Part shown: one piece after another, positions 23,387 through 31,683 of the stretch | How positions within the stretch are numbered: position 1 is the first letter of the stretch | How the letters are laid out: every line of letters begins with the position of its first letter | NCBI GenBank assembly: GCA_964580185.1 | Contig: CAZOJQ010000033.1 | Span: 1-34,143 of the forward strand | From: CAYWWY01 sp964580185 | GTDB taxonomy: Bacteria > Thermotogota > Thermotogae > MWEM01 | Direction: 5' to 3' | Length of the DNA: 34,143 bases | Position numbers and translations under genes: made by a program | Notes under the pieces: model-generated | The model's database searches: none | The model's input: only the letters and a program-made list of their open reading frames with translations | What the model was told of the DNA's origin: nothing

Positions 23387-24790
23387 CTATTTGGCTTTCG
23401 AAAAATAGTCGTTTGCCAATCGAGTGAACAGATCTCCACCCGCGCGTCTCCATAGCTGGACCATTTCGTCGAATCTTTCAATAGGCCATTGATTGGTAAC
23501 AATCTTGATCGCGTATTCCTTGTAGATGGTATTCATCTCGTCGCGCATCGTTGCGTATTGTTGGGGCATCACGTAGTAGTTATCGGCTTCAAAAATAGAG
23601 TGAGCAATAGCAAGGGAAGCTTGCGCAACCGTTCCATACAATTCGATGGGGGCTTCCCAGGATGGCACTTCAAAGAAACGAGGCCACCACCCTTTTCCCC
23701 GCTCAGTCAGAACGATCTCTCCATTAACGATATTATACTCCCGTCCTTCTAGTCCTAAGCGATCCAGAAATTGTCCGTAGTCTGAAGCCATGAATTCAAG
23801 GAATTGGAACGCAATATCGGGATCTTTGCAGGTGGTTGTGATCGAAAAACCGCGGCCTTCTTTGTTGAGATTGAGCGCAGTGAACCCAGCTTTCCCCGAA
23901 GGGCCCAAGGGAGGAAGAAGCGGAACCAGTTCTGTCTCTACCCCGCGATCCCAGAAGCGTTGCTGATACAGGTCTAGGACTATACCCGCTGTCGCAACGA
24001 GCATCCCGACTTCTCCGGTGTAGAATTTGTCCTCCATCCCTTGCCATCCGGTTGTTACAAACTCCGGATCCAGCAATCCATCCCGATAGAGTTTCGCATA
24101 AAAAGCCAGCTTCTCCTTTTCTCCTTGAGAGACTTTGCCAAATTCCCAAGTGCCGTCTTCCTTCTGAATCCACATCTGGTTCACACCAAAAGCAGCATCA
24201 AAAATCCAATCCAAGCGGCTTAAATCTCCGGTAATGGTGATTCCATATCTTGAGTGATTGTCTGCAAAAAACTTCAACAGGTCATGGTAATCATCCACGG
24301 TAACCGGTACCCTTCCAAATTCATCGAGCCATTCTTTCCGGGTTACAGCCAGTCGAGTTTGCAATGGGCTGATCCAAAGAATATAGGGAAAGTTCTCAAG
24401 ACGGGCTTTGTTCCATTCAGGCATCACTTTATCGAAAACCTGAGATTGGAAAACCATCGAGGAGAGATCTTTCAACAGCCCTTGATCAACGAAAGGAAGT
24501 TCAGCGTCGTCCCGCCACCAGATAATATCCGGATATGTCCCCCCTGCGAGCAGCAAAGCCACTCTTTCTGCGTAGTTTCCCGCGGGAATTGGAACCAGAT
24601 TCAGCTTTAGCTGATGTCCTGTAGCTTTGTTAAATTCCCGCACGTACATTTCGAATAGTTCCACATCTTCTTGGTTGTAGGGGGAGATATCCTGCTGTAA
24701 GAGACTCAACGTTACTGTTCTTGCAGAAACAATGGTCATGATCATTACCATACCAACCAAAAACAGACTCCAGAGTTTTTTCTTGTTCAT
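23387..24790 (-). CDS. ABC transporter extracellular solute-binding protein
   Basis: A 467-residue family-1 (CUT1) solute-binding protein. A signal peptide (MNKKKLWSLFLVGMVMIM...VSA) appears to be cut by signal peptidase I, because there is no lipobox cysteine. The mature protein shows the usual hinge pattern: LLAGGTYPDIIWW, KDLSSMV, and FQFLEFMASDYGQ. ATG 24790 is chosen because AGGAGGG is 6 bases upstream. An in-frame ATG at 24853 would put the operator inside the coding region. It is the first structural gene of the operon and probably binds the compound processed by the two ADP-ribosylglycohydrolases and the citrate-lyase-like enzymes. Confidence 0.93.
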   Translation of the reverse strand: MNKKKLWSLFLVGMVMIMTIVSARTVTLSLLQQDISPYNQEDVELFEMYVREFNKATGHQLKLNLVPIPAGNYAERVALLLAGGTYPDIIWWRDDAELPFVDQGLLKDLSSMVFQSQVFDKVMPEWNKARLENFPYILWISPLQTRLAVTRKEWLDEFGRVPVTVDDYHDLLKFFADNHSRYGITITGDLSRLDWIFDAAFGVNQMWIQKEDGTWEFGKVSQGEKEKLAFYAKLYRDGLLDPEFVTTGWQGMEDKFYTGEVGMLVATAGIVLDLYQQRFWDRGVETELVPLLPPLGPSGKAGFTALNLNKEGRGFSITTTCKDPDIAFQFLEFMASDYGQFLDRLGLEGREYNIVNGEIVLTERGKGWWPRFFEVPSWEAPIELYGTVAQASLAIAHSIFEADNYYVMPQQYATMRDEMNTIYKEYAIKIVTNQWPIERFDEMVQLWRRAGGDLFTRLANDYFSKAK

Positions 24791-24828
24791 TCCATTCCCT
24801 CCTGTATCGATTAAAGTGGTAGTGCAGT

Positions 24829-24848
24829 TAATGGGAACGTTCCCATTA
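24829..24848 (-). promoter_or_regulatory. LacI-family operator in front of the binding-protein operon
   Basis: A perfect 20-bp palindrome, TAATGGGAACGTTCCCATTA, with the central CG typical of LacI/PurR-family sites. It lies 39 bases upstream of the binding-protein ATG. Its 18-bp core is identical to the site in front of the regulator gene. I could not find a convincing -10/-35 pair here, so it may act on readthrough from lacI or on a weak promoter. Confidence 0.88.
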
Positions 24849-24878
24849 CTCATAAAAAAAAGATCCCCGTTGGTTCCA

Positions 24879-25880
24879 TCAATAGGGTTTCGTTGTTCCT
24901 CGTATGATCAATTGGGGGGAAAAAGAGATGGTTTTCGGTTGTTTCGAGGTTTGTCCATCGATTCGATCAATCAGCATCCTCGCTGCTTCCCACCCTTCTT
25001 CATATTTGAACTTTGCGATGGTTGTCAATGGAGGTGTGGTTACGGATGATGGATAGATATCATCCATCCCGATAAGAGAGAGGTCTAGCGGAACCTGGAC
25101 CCCGTATGCATGCAAAGCTTGCAGCGCGCCGATGGCAAGAATATCGTTGGATGCAAAAATGGCGGTTGGTGGGTGATTTTGGCTGATCAACCTTTTTGCA
25201 GCGTCGTATCCATGTTGCTGGCCGTAGGGGCAATGGACGATATCGGTCTCCTCTATGATCAGGTTTTGCTCACTTAAGAAGGAAAGATACTGTTTCAGAC
25301 GAGCAGAGCGGCCTCTAGAGGAATATTGCCCGCTAATGAAACCGATTTTCCGATGACCAAGATCATACAAATGTTGCATAGCCATTCGCACGCCGGCCAA
25401 GGTATCATTGCCAACGGAATCAAAACTAGGGAAATCCTCATGCAAACCCAAGATGACTGTTGGAATACCGATCTGCAGCAACTGCGGATCGGTCACTCGC
25501 GCGGGGTTGATTAAAATCCCGTCAAAACAATGCGTCCGCGCCCGATGCAAGAAATCAGTTTCGATAGCCTCATCCCAATCGCTATTGGCCAAAACGACCG
25601 CATATCCCTCTTTTCTCAATGCGTCTTGAACACCACGAGCAACCTCTGGCCAAAACGGGTTCACGATATCGGGGATCATTAATAGAACCGTATGCGTTCG
25701 TTTGGTCCGTAATCCACTAGCCAAGGCATTTTGCTTATACCCTGTTTTTCGTATCGCTTCCTGAACCCGTTTCCGTGTATCTTCTCGAACGGAGCCACTG
25801 CCCCCACGGATGACTCGGGAAACCGTAGATTTGGATACGCCCGCCTCTTTTGCTACATCGATGATTGTGGTTTTGTTCAA
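24879..25880 (-). CDS. LacI-family transcriptional regulator
   Basis: A 333-residue LacI/GalR repressor. The helix-turn-helix (TTIIDVAKEAGVSKSTVSRV) and hinge helix are within about the first 60 residues, followed by a periplasmic-binding-like effector domain (VLLMIPDIVNPFWPEVARG, SLIGMDDIYPSSVTTPPLTT). The start codon is probably TTG at 25880, because AAAGGAG lies 6 bases upstream. The in-frame ATG at 25943 would place the operator and -10 inside the gene. Identical palindromes precede this gene and the binding-protein operon 88 bases downstream, so it likely represses both itself and the operon. The effector is unknown, probably the imported compound or a breakdown product. Confidence 0.95.
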   Translation of the reverse strand: MNKTTIIDVAKEAGVSKSTVSRVIRGGSGSVREDTRKRVQEAIRKTGYKQNALASGLRTKRTHTVLLMIPDIVNPFWPEVARGVQDALRKEGYAVVLANSDWDEAIETDFLHRARTHCFDGILINPARVTDPQLLQIGIPTVILGLHEDFPSFDSVGNDTLAGVRMAMQHLYDLGHRKIGFISGQYSSRGRSARLKQYLSFLSEQNLIIEETDIVHCPYGQQHGYDAAKRLISQNHPPTAIFASNDILAIGALQALHAYGVQVPLDLSLIGMDDIYPSSVTTPPLTTIAKFKYEEGWEAARMLIDRIDGQTSKQPKTISFSPQLIIRGTTKPY

Positions 25881-25898
25881 GACGATCTCCTTTTTATT

Positions 25899-25916
25899 AA
25901 TGGGAACGTTCCCATT
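25899..25916 (-). promoter_or_regulatory. LacI-family operator at the regulator's own promoter
   Basis: The perfect 18-bp palindrome AATGGGAACGTTCCCATT lies immediately downstream of the -10 box, over the predicted transcription start of the regulator gene. It is identical to the core of the site at 24829-24848, which supports autoregulation. Confidence 0.9.
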
Positions 25917-25923
25917 TGATATA

Positions 25924-25953
25924 AGTATACCGGATCGATCCATCAGGAATCAA
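25924..25953 (-). promoter_or_regulatory. Promoter of the LacI-family gene
   Basis: The minus strand reads TTGATT, 18 bases, TATACT, ending 7 bases before the operator palindrome. Spacing and placement fit a repressible sigma-A promoter. Confidence 0.65.
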
Positions 25954-26066
25954 CGTTGATTATTGGCGAAAAATCATCGGATCTCGTTGTTAAGAGGTCT
26001 GACCGTCATTAATCCCGCAAACGGTCACGAAAGCTCCGATTTCCTGTGGTCCTATAGGGGTTCGGA

Positions 26067-27323
26067 TCATCGGATCAGCAAGAAGATTCCCAATCCGAAC
26101 ATCAAAATGCCGCTCATAAGTTTGAGGACCTTGGCATGTTTCTCTTGGATTTTTTTTCCACCCATGGTGATAGTGAAGAGGAGAACGATGATGAGAAGGG
26201 GTACAACGTACACGACGTTGTACAGGACCAGATGGCCCCATTTCTGGAACTCAGGGATCTGACGGTCTGCCAGGGTTTTGGTGAAGATCGCTGGCAGGCC
26301 GATGGTGCATGCCAGTTCAATGAGGTTGACAAAGAAAGCCAGACCAACGGTAAACATGATGGCCAACAAGGTGTTTCGCTCTTGGACCACCCTTCGCATT
26401 TTCTGAAAGAGCTTGTCCTTCTGTTTTTCCGGGATCATCAAAGAAGGACCTTTTTTAAACAGGAAGACTTCTTTGATGTTGATTGCTCCCATTATCATAA
26501 CTACTGCGGCCAAGACGATTGTGATGATCCGACTCAACCCCAATAGAACAAAGAGATTGAACCATGCGGCCATGAAGCCGAAATAGACCACACCTGAGGT
26601 GACTACGAAGATCAACCCGATCGTTAGCATTTTGCGTCTTGATCGCGCATGGATCAATAGGCCCAATAGGAACATCAGAACCCACATGGCGCAAGGATTG
26701 AAGCCGTCCAACAGACCGATGATCACAGTGAATGCGAGTAGGGGAAATTGCGTGGGATCGACGGCGCCAAATAAAGGAAGGGTGATGGTTTCGTCGGATC
26801 GATCATAAGCGCCAGTTAATTTGGCTACCGCTTCCTGAATTCGGGTTTCGGTGTATCCTTTTTGAAACCCATGGATGGTTTTTTTGCCGATAAAAAGGAT
26901 CGGAACCCCCATTAGTTGTTCTTCGTAAGTCTGTAGAAAAGCCTGGAGCCGTTGTTGGTTCTCTTGGCTCTCGGAAATCTCGTAAAACTGAAGCACCCAT
27001 TCCTGATCGGTTATCCCGTCTTTCCACTGACGAAGATAATCCATCGCCTCGTGACAGCGAGGGCAATCATGGGTATAGAAAAGAGTGATATAGCCCTTCC
27101 CATCGCTAAGGCCTTTTGGGATCTTTTCATCCAGCGGCAATATGGCGATCGGATCGTCCCATCCAGGAACAACACAACCTTCGCCATTTTCATCGCATAG
27201 GGGCAAAGAAGAAAAAACCAGCGAGGCAGACAGGATCCAAAAGAAAAGTAAGAGGGAACCCAACCGTATGGATTTGGTCCATAAGGGAGGTCTTTCAAAG
27301 AAATGATTCCGAGAATATCTCAT
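26067..27323 (-). CDS. DsbD/CcdA-like membrane thiol-disulfide protein with N-terminal thioredoxin-like domain
   Basis: A 418-residue protein. After an N-terminal membrane or signal segment (about 18-40), an extracytoplasmic thioredoxin/glutaredoxin-like domain has the active-site pair C87-P-R-C90 and a cis-Pro motif (MGVPILFIG). About six membrane segments follow, with DGFNPCAMWVL (Cys211) and IELACTIGLP (Cys339), the two membrane cysteines of the CcdA/DsbD family. It probably carries electrons from cytoplasmic thioredoxin to secreted thiols. Fusion of the redox domain before the membrane part, with no separate C-terminal domain, differs from E. coli DsbD. The ATG at 27323 has AAGGG upstream, and a strong promoter lies about 77 bases away. 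It seems to be a single-gene unit. Confidence 0.88.
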   Translation of the reverse strand: MRYSRNHFFERPPLWTKSIRLGSLLLFFWILSASLVFSSLPLCDENGEGCVVPGWDDPIAILPLDEKIPKGLSDGKGYITLFYTHDCPRCHEAMDYLRQWKDGITDQEWVLQFYEISESQENQQRLQAFLQTYEEQLMGVPILFIGKKTIHGFQKGYTETRIQEAVAKLTGAYDRSDETITLPLFGAVDPTQFPLLAFTVIIGLLDGFNPCAMWVLMFLLGLLIHARSRRKMLTIGLIFVVTSGVVYFGFMAAWFNLFVLLGLSRIITIVLAAVVMIMGAINIKEVFLFKKGPSLMIPEKQKDKLFQKMRRVVQERNTLLAIMFTVGLAFFVNLIELACTIGLPAIFTKTLADRQIPEFQKWGHLVLYNVVYVVPLLIIVLLFTITMGGKKIQEKHAKVLKLMSGILMFGLGIFLLIR

Positions 27324-27399
27324 CGTTATACCCTTCCATTCACAGCATTCCTCATGGTTTTCTGCTGCTTGAGATCATTGCGTTGGTTTTCTGAGCTTT

Positions 27400-27429
27400 A
27401 TCATACCGAATTCATCCGAGAAAAGTCAA
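27400..27429 (-). promoter_or_regulatory. Promoter of the DsbD-like gene
   Basis: TTGACT, 18 bases, TATGAT on the minus strand. The predicted start near 27393 gives a leader of about 70 bases. The rest of the 215-base gap up to the permease gene shows no further gene or clear terminator. Confidence 0.75.
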
Positions 27430-27538
27430 CCATTTTTCCAAATCTTACTAAGGGATATGGACCAAAACGCTGAGGCCTTGATTGTGTACCCCCATAGATT
27501 TCAGGATATAAGGGCCAATAACCGGGCTTTTTTTTCTT

Positions 27539-29395
27539 CTATGAGTATTCGGAAAGATACCCTTTCATCATTTTCGAACGCAAAGGGAGTAACAAAGCGA
27601 TTGAGATCGAAGCGGATAATAGCGATCCAGCCGAAAAGAGCCCCCATTGGCTGTAGGAAAGGGACAGGTTGCCCGCAAAATCGTATAATCGGAGCGAAGT
27701 GGGGAAAACCCTCGGATCGGTCAGAAAGACCAAAGGAGAAATGAAAGAGGTCCAACCGTTGATGAACCCATGGATGAAGACGACAATAGCCCCTGGGAGG
27801 ATCAAGGGGAAAAGGATCTTCCGAAACAGGGTCCAGGGACCGGCTCCGTCAATGAGCGCGGATTCTCTCAGCGTCGTGGGAATCGATCTCAGTTCTTCAT
27901 ACAGAATAAAAAACCCCAGAGGGAGGGTCCGAAGTCCAGCAGTAAGGATCAAAGGAATCAAAGAGTTCAATACTCCCCAGTTCCGAAAGAGGATATAGAG
28001 GGGGGATAAGGTGTTCATACCGGTCAAGACCAACGAGGCAGAGATCATGAAAAAAACGAGCGTGCGTATATGCTTGTTTTGTGCCGCGGCAGCAGCGACC
28101 AAAGGAATGATCCATAAGGAGAGCAACCCTGTTCCGATGGCAATCCATACACTGTTGAGCAGATTCGTATCGAAGCCTCGTTGAAACAACCGCTGAAAAT
28201 GAATAAACGAAGGTTGGGACAGATCCCGCCACTCGGGGAGATATAGCGCATCGGTGAATGCGGTTGCGCTAAGGAGGGATAGCGTGACGAGGGCGCTCAA
28301 AACGATCCCAACCAAAGAGAGAGTCCCTAAAGGTTTGATCCCCCATGATCCCCAAGGAGAAAAGAGCCAACGCAAGGCCAAGAGAAACCCGAGGAGATAG
28401 AGAACGGGAGATGACGACAAAAAGCTTATAGAAGCAAGAACAACTCCCATTCCCGACCAAACGAGTCGATCTCCTCGAAACGGTTTGATCTGGAGGAGGA
28501 TTCCAGTCACCCACAACCCAAGGAGGATAATCGCTTCCCCGCCAGATCCCATTCTCCAGAGCCATTCAAAGGCAATCAGCGATATGATTGCCCAGATCCA
28601 GGAACGTTTATGGATCCAAAACACCCAGAAGGAAGCCAGCAGGATCAGACTGACACCAATCGCGGATGTATGGATCCATATATCCGGCGCCATAGATTTC
28701 ATGGTATTTCGCAAAAGAATTCCGTATGTTGTGGTTGCGCCAGCGATCCCCATCGGTGTGAAGCCTTCTGCCATCATCGGACGCCCTTCGGTCAACATCA
28801 AAGGGAGCGTGAGGTCGCGCAATCCGTTCAATAGAAGTAAAATAGAGAGCGCCTGAAAACTGGGAGCGAGCATATGCCGATACACTGCCCTCATACGCAT
28901 CGTCGCCCCTGCGCCATCGAGGATGAGGCTGTCGCGGATGGCGGTAGAAACCTTTTGCAAACACGCGATGCCCACAAGGACACATAGGGGTAGGTCGCAC
29001 CAGATTCGAGACAGGGTAATGGTCATCCACGCCGGAATAGAGGATGAGATCGGGTTAAACCCGATATAGGCAAATCCGATGCGGAACGTTGGTAGACTCA
29101 CGTATAGAGGGATGGCCCATAAGAGGAGAATGAAGAAAAAAGCGGGTTTGACCCATCTCTTCATCTCAAAAAGGGCATACGCGATCCACATACCCATAGT
29201 AATTGACAAAAGGGTTGAAACCCACCCGTACTGAAAGGAAACACGGGTGGCCAGGAGCGTTGAGCCATCCAGGAACCACCGAAGGAGTTCAGGTCCGGAT
29301 AGAGATGCTGGGAAGAGAAAGAATCCCAGCACCAACGGAATAAATGTGAGAAAGATCACCAACAGCAGAAAGGGAATGGAGAAGATCCAGTTCAT
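27539..29395 (-). CDS. Single-chain ABC permease: fused MalF-like and MalG-like halves
   Basis: A 618-residue membrane protein with two complete permease halves. The first EAA-type loop is at about residues 150-178 (RDSLILDGAGATMRMRAVYR). The second is at about 500-527 (RESALIDGAGPWTLFRKILF). The C-terminal part (NGWTSFISPLVFLTDP, then WGLFSAGSLL) is MalG-like. CUT1 sugar importers normally use two separate permease proteins, so fusion is unusual; it is known for ferric-iron and thiamine systems. The ATG at 29395 overlaps the binding-protein stop as ATGA with no clear ribosome site, so it depends on coupling. No ATPase gene is present. The partner is the binding protein directly upstream. Confidence 0.9.
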   Translation of the reverse strand: MNWIFSIPFLLLVIFLTFIPLVLGFFLFPASLSGPELLRWFLDGSTLLATRVSFQYGWVSTLLSITMGMWIAYALFEMKRWVKPAFFFILLLWAIPLYVSLPTFRIGFAYIGFNPISSSIPAWMTITLSRIWCDLPLCVLVGIACLQKVSTAIRDSLILDGAGATMRMRAVYRHMLAPSFQALSILLLLNGLRDLTLPLMLTEGRPMMAEGFTPMGIAGATTTYGILLRNTMKSMAPDIWIHTSAIGVSLILLASFWVFWIHKRSWIWAIISLIAFEWLWRMGSGGEAIILLGLWVTGILLQIKPFRGDRLVWSGMGVVLASISFLSSSPVLYLLGFLLALRWLFSPWGSWGIKPLGTLSLVGIVLSALVTLSLLSATAFTDALYLPEWRDLSQPSFIHFQRLFQRGFDTNLLNSVWIAIGTGLLSLWIIPLVAAAAAQNKHIRTLVFFMISASLVLTGMNTLSPLYILFRNWGVLNSLIPLILTAGLRTLPLGFFILYEELRSIPTTLRESALIDGAGPWTLFRKILFPLILPGAIVVFIHGFINGWTSFISPLVFLTDPRVFPTSLRLYDFAGNLSLSYSQWGLFSAGSLLSASISIALLLPLRSKMMKGYLSEYS

Positions 29396-30528
29396 GGAGC
29401 ATCGATGAATTCTTGCGCTTTACTCAACGCTTGTTGGGGGGAGAGGTCTCCCAAAAAAACCAGTTCCAGAGCGGTTCGAATGGCGGGGATATATCTCTGC
29501 GCATATTGAGGCTCATGGGGTTGAACGATGCTCCCTTCCATGATCTTCGGAAAATCGGGGATACTCTGGAGCGAAAATCCTTCCGTAGCGACGGCGGGGA
29601 CCTTGACCCATTGAAGCGCAAAATCTTCGCTCTGCAGAAGCAAATGTTCCAAGAACGCCGTAGCCTGGGGGTGATCCGAAAACTGAACAAACCCTTTAAC
29701 ATCTACCATGGATTTCCAGGGGGTAGGGAAAGGGAGGGCATAGTAGGCAAACCCTCGTGATTCAAAGGTCGAGATCATAAAGCTTCCTTGGGGAATCATG
29801 GCAATCTGTCCTCGCAAAAAATCCTGGATCAACTGAGGGCGCTGCGGTCGGTCAACTAGCCATCCGCGATCCGCCCAGTCTTTCAACCGTTGAACCAGCT
29901 GCACGTTTTCCTGCGTATCCACCTGAAAATGACCGACTTGATCGAAAACAGGAGACCCCAATCCAGCCTGAAGTCCAGTAAAGATGTAGGAAGAATTCAA
30001 CCCCCAAGAGATGGGTATGACTCCCGATTCGCGGAGCTTATGCAGCAACGGCTCTAAATCTTCCACGGTCCACGAAGGCTCCGGAAGCGCAATCTTTAGC
30101 CGATCGAAAACCTCGCAGTTGATGTAAAGCAGCTGCACATCTGCGTAGAAAGGAATGGCGAACTGTTGGTTTTGATAAAAGAAGGCGCGGGTCATGATCG
30201 GGTCTGGATCAAACCGGTTCATCAGGGATCGATCGGCTTCTTTCGCGCGAGAGGTAGGAATGATCTCAGCGAGTTGGTCGTTCTTGATCAAGCACAGATC
30301 CGGCAACGCCCCCCCGGCTTTTAATGCCATACCTATCGAATCGGCCATTGATGGGAGATATGTGATCTGAACATCTACACCCGTCTTCTGAAGGAACGAT
30401 CGGCCCATCTGATGAAACCAATCTTCTCCTTCCCAGGAGACCCATACCACAAGGGGTTGCGCAAGCAATAAACCAACAAACAAAGACAAGACAATCATTA
30501 TGACTATGCGATATCGAAATGCGTGCAT
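29392..30528 (-). CDS. MalE-like ABC solute-binding protein
   Basis: A 378-residue exported binding protein. The signal peptide ends LFVGLLLA-QP with no lipobox cysteine. The mature part looks like the CUT1/maltose-type family: LPDLCLIKNDQLAEI, then IPFYADVQLLYINCEVFDRL and FLRGQIAMIPQGSFMI. The start is ATG 30528, with a repeated AGGAGG site just upstream. It begins 33 bases after the radical SAM gene in the same operon and overlaps the fused permease gene (ATGA). The ligand is not predictable; a sugar or oligosaccharide is most likely. Confidence 0.88.
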   Translation of the reverse strand: MHAFRYRIVIMIVLSLFVGLLLAQPLVVWVSWEGEDWFHQMGRSFLQKTGVDVQITYLPSMADSIGMALKAGGALPDLCLIKNDQLAEIIPTSRAKEADRSLMNRFDPDPIMTRAFFYQNQQFAIPFYADVQLLYINCEVFDRLKIALPEPSWTVEDLEPLLHKLRESGVIPISWGLNSSYIFTGLQAGLGSPVFDQVGHFQVDTQENVQLVQRLKDWADRGWLVDRPQRPQLIQDFLRGQIAMIPQGSFMISTFESRGFAYYALPFPTPWKSMVDVKGFVQFSDHPQATAFLEHLLLQSEDFALQWVKVPAVATEGFSLQSIPDFPKIMEGSIVQPHEPQYAQRYIPAIRTALELVFLGDLSPQQALSKAQEFIDAP

Positions 30529-30561
30529 TCTCCTCCTCCTTTTTTGGAATATTGTACCATA

Positions 30562-31683
30562 TCACGGGCATATGAGAATTCTCCGCCACCAAAGACAATC
30601 CGCGCAGGATGGTGTATTGGACCAGCAGTCGTATTCGTTGCTGTCCACAAAACTGCATATGGCTCTCTGGGCGCAATCGGGGCAAGAGGGAAAGAACTGA
30701 TTCCCCACGCGGTAACGAAACCAAAGGTATTGCGGATCTTTCCAGATTGTCAAGAGGGGCTTTTCGAGGATCGAACCAAAATGCTTGGGTTGGATCTGCT
30801 TTTTTCGCCCCATCACATAGGGTTTCATCGAATGCAGAAAGTAATAACAAGGACTGACTTTCCCGTCCCAACGGATTACAGCCGCTCTTTTTTCCATAAA
30901 CGGACAGGTCCGGTCGGTCCGAATCACCGATTCCGGAGCGATGATTTCCGGACGGTTTGGATCAGGAATGGTGTAGGGACGATCATCAAACGGGTCGTCT
31001 AGAGAAGGGTACAGTACCCATGGAACGTGTTGGCGTTGAAAGGGCAAGAGATGGGAAAAGATCAATCGAGTGATGGTTCTCTGCCCAGATTGGTTTGTGG
31101 TAAACGAACGGATAAACGAAGGGATTTCACCAATATTCTGTTGATGAACAACGCTCACGACATCCAACTGGGGCAAATTGCTGTTCTTTTGGTTTTGAGC
31201 TGATTTGAGCATAGCCAAGGTTTTTTGGAGGTGATCATGGTGGGGGTGGCCCAACCCTCCCGGTTCAGATGAAAGCGCAATGCGGTCGGTGCCAGATTGG
31301 ACCAAAAAACGAGCCATAGACGCATCAATCAGCGAACCATTGGTAGAAATCTCCAATCGGTGCCCTCGCGCTTTGATCAGTTTAACAAAATCGGAGAAAT
31401 GGGGATGGGTCATCGGTTCACCCAATCCCCCAAGCATCATCGTGGTACGGATCTTCCGGCTGTCGAGTTCGTCAAGAACCCGAACAAAGGCATCGATGGG
31501 AAGCAACCCTGGATCGGGTTGAACGTCGAACGTTTTTCGAAAGCACATGGGGCAGTCGAAATTGCATCGGCCGGAAATCTCCCAATAGATGAAATCCAGG
31601 TCTTCTTTGGGTTGCAGGTGAATCGTTCCTCCGCGCCAAGAAAAGGCTGTTGGAGTTGGGAAATCAGGAGATGGGAAAGTCAT
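30562..31683 (-). CDS. Radical SAM/SPASM protein, possibly cofactor-maturase-like
   Basis: A 373-residue radical SAM enzyme. C40-N-F-D-C44-P-M-C47 is the [4Fe-4S]-SAM motif, followed by GGLGEP and a TIM-barrel-like region. The C-terminus is cysteine-rich in SPASM style: CPFM, SPCYYF, CPDCAQRAIC, DCWSN, then CADCLW. The DCW-x-N-x-P-x-C-x-x-CLW ending resembles the tungsten-cofactor oxidoreductase maturase group (Cmo-like), as I remember it; that sub-assignment is tentative because no aldehyde ferredoxin oxidoreductase gene is near. The ATG at 31683 overlaps the phosphoesterase gene by 20 bases, consistent with coupling. Longer in-frame starts exist, but they lie inside the upstream gene. Confidence 0.82.
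   Translation of the reverse strand: MTFPSPDFPTPTAFSWRGGTIHLQPKEDLDFIYWEISGRCNFDCPMCFRKTFDVQPDPGLLPIDAFVRVLDELDSRKIRTTMMLGGLGEPMTHPHFSDFVKLIKARGHRLEISTNGSLIDASMARFLVQSGTDRIALSSEPGGLGHPHHDHLQKTLAMLKSAQNQKNSNLPQLDVVSVVHQQNIGEIPSFIRSFTTNQSGQRTITRLIFSHLLPFQRQHVPWVLYPSLDDPFDDRPYTIPDPNRPEIIAPESVIRTDRTCPFMEKRAAVIRWDGKVSPCYYFLHSMKPYVMGRKKQIQPKHFGSILEKPLLTIWKDPQYLWFRYRVGNQFFPSCPDCAQRAICSFVDSNEYDCWSNTPSCADCLWWRRILICP

Noticed and set aside
26008..26034. GACCGT/ACGGTC inverted repeat downstream of the DsbD-like gene as terminator.
   Set aside because: The stem is 6 bp and there is no T-run on the minus strand.
27516..27540. Plus-strand GGGCC...CCGGGC followed by a T-run beyond the fused permease gene, considered as a terminator.
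   Set aside because: The arms are not complementary in the needed orientation, so no stable hairpin forms, and no plus-strand gene ends there.
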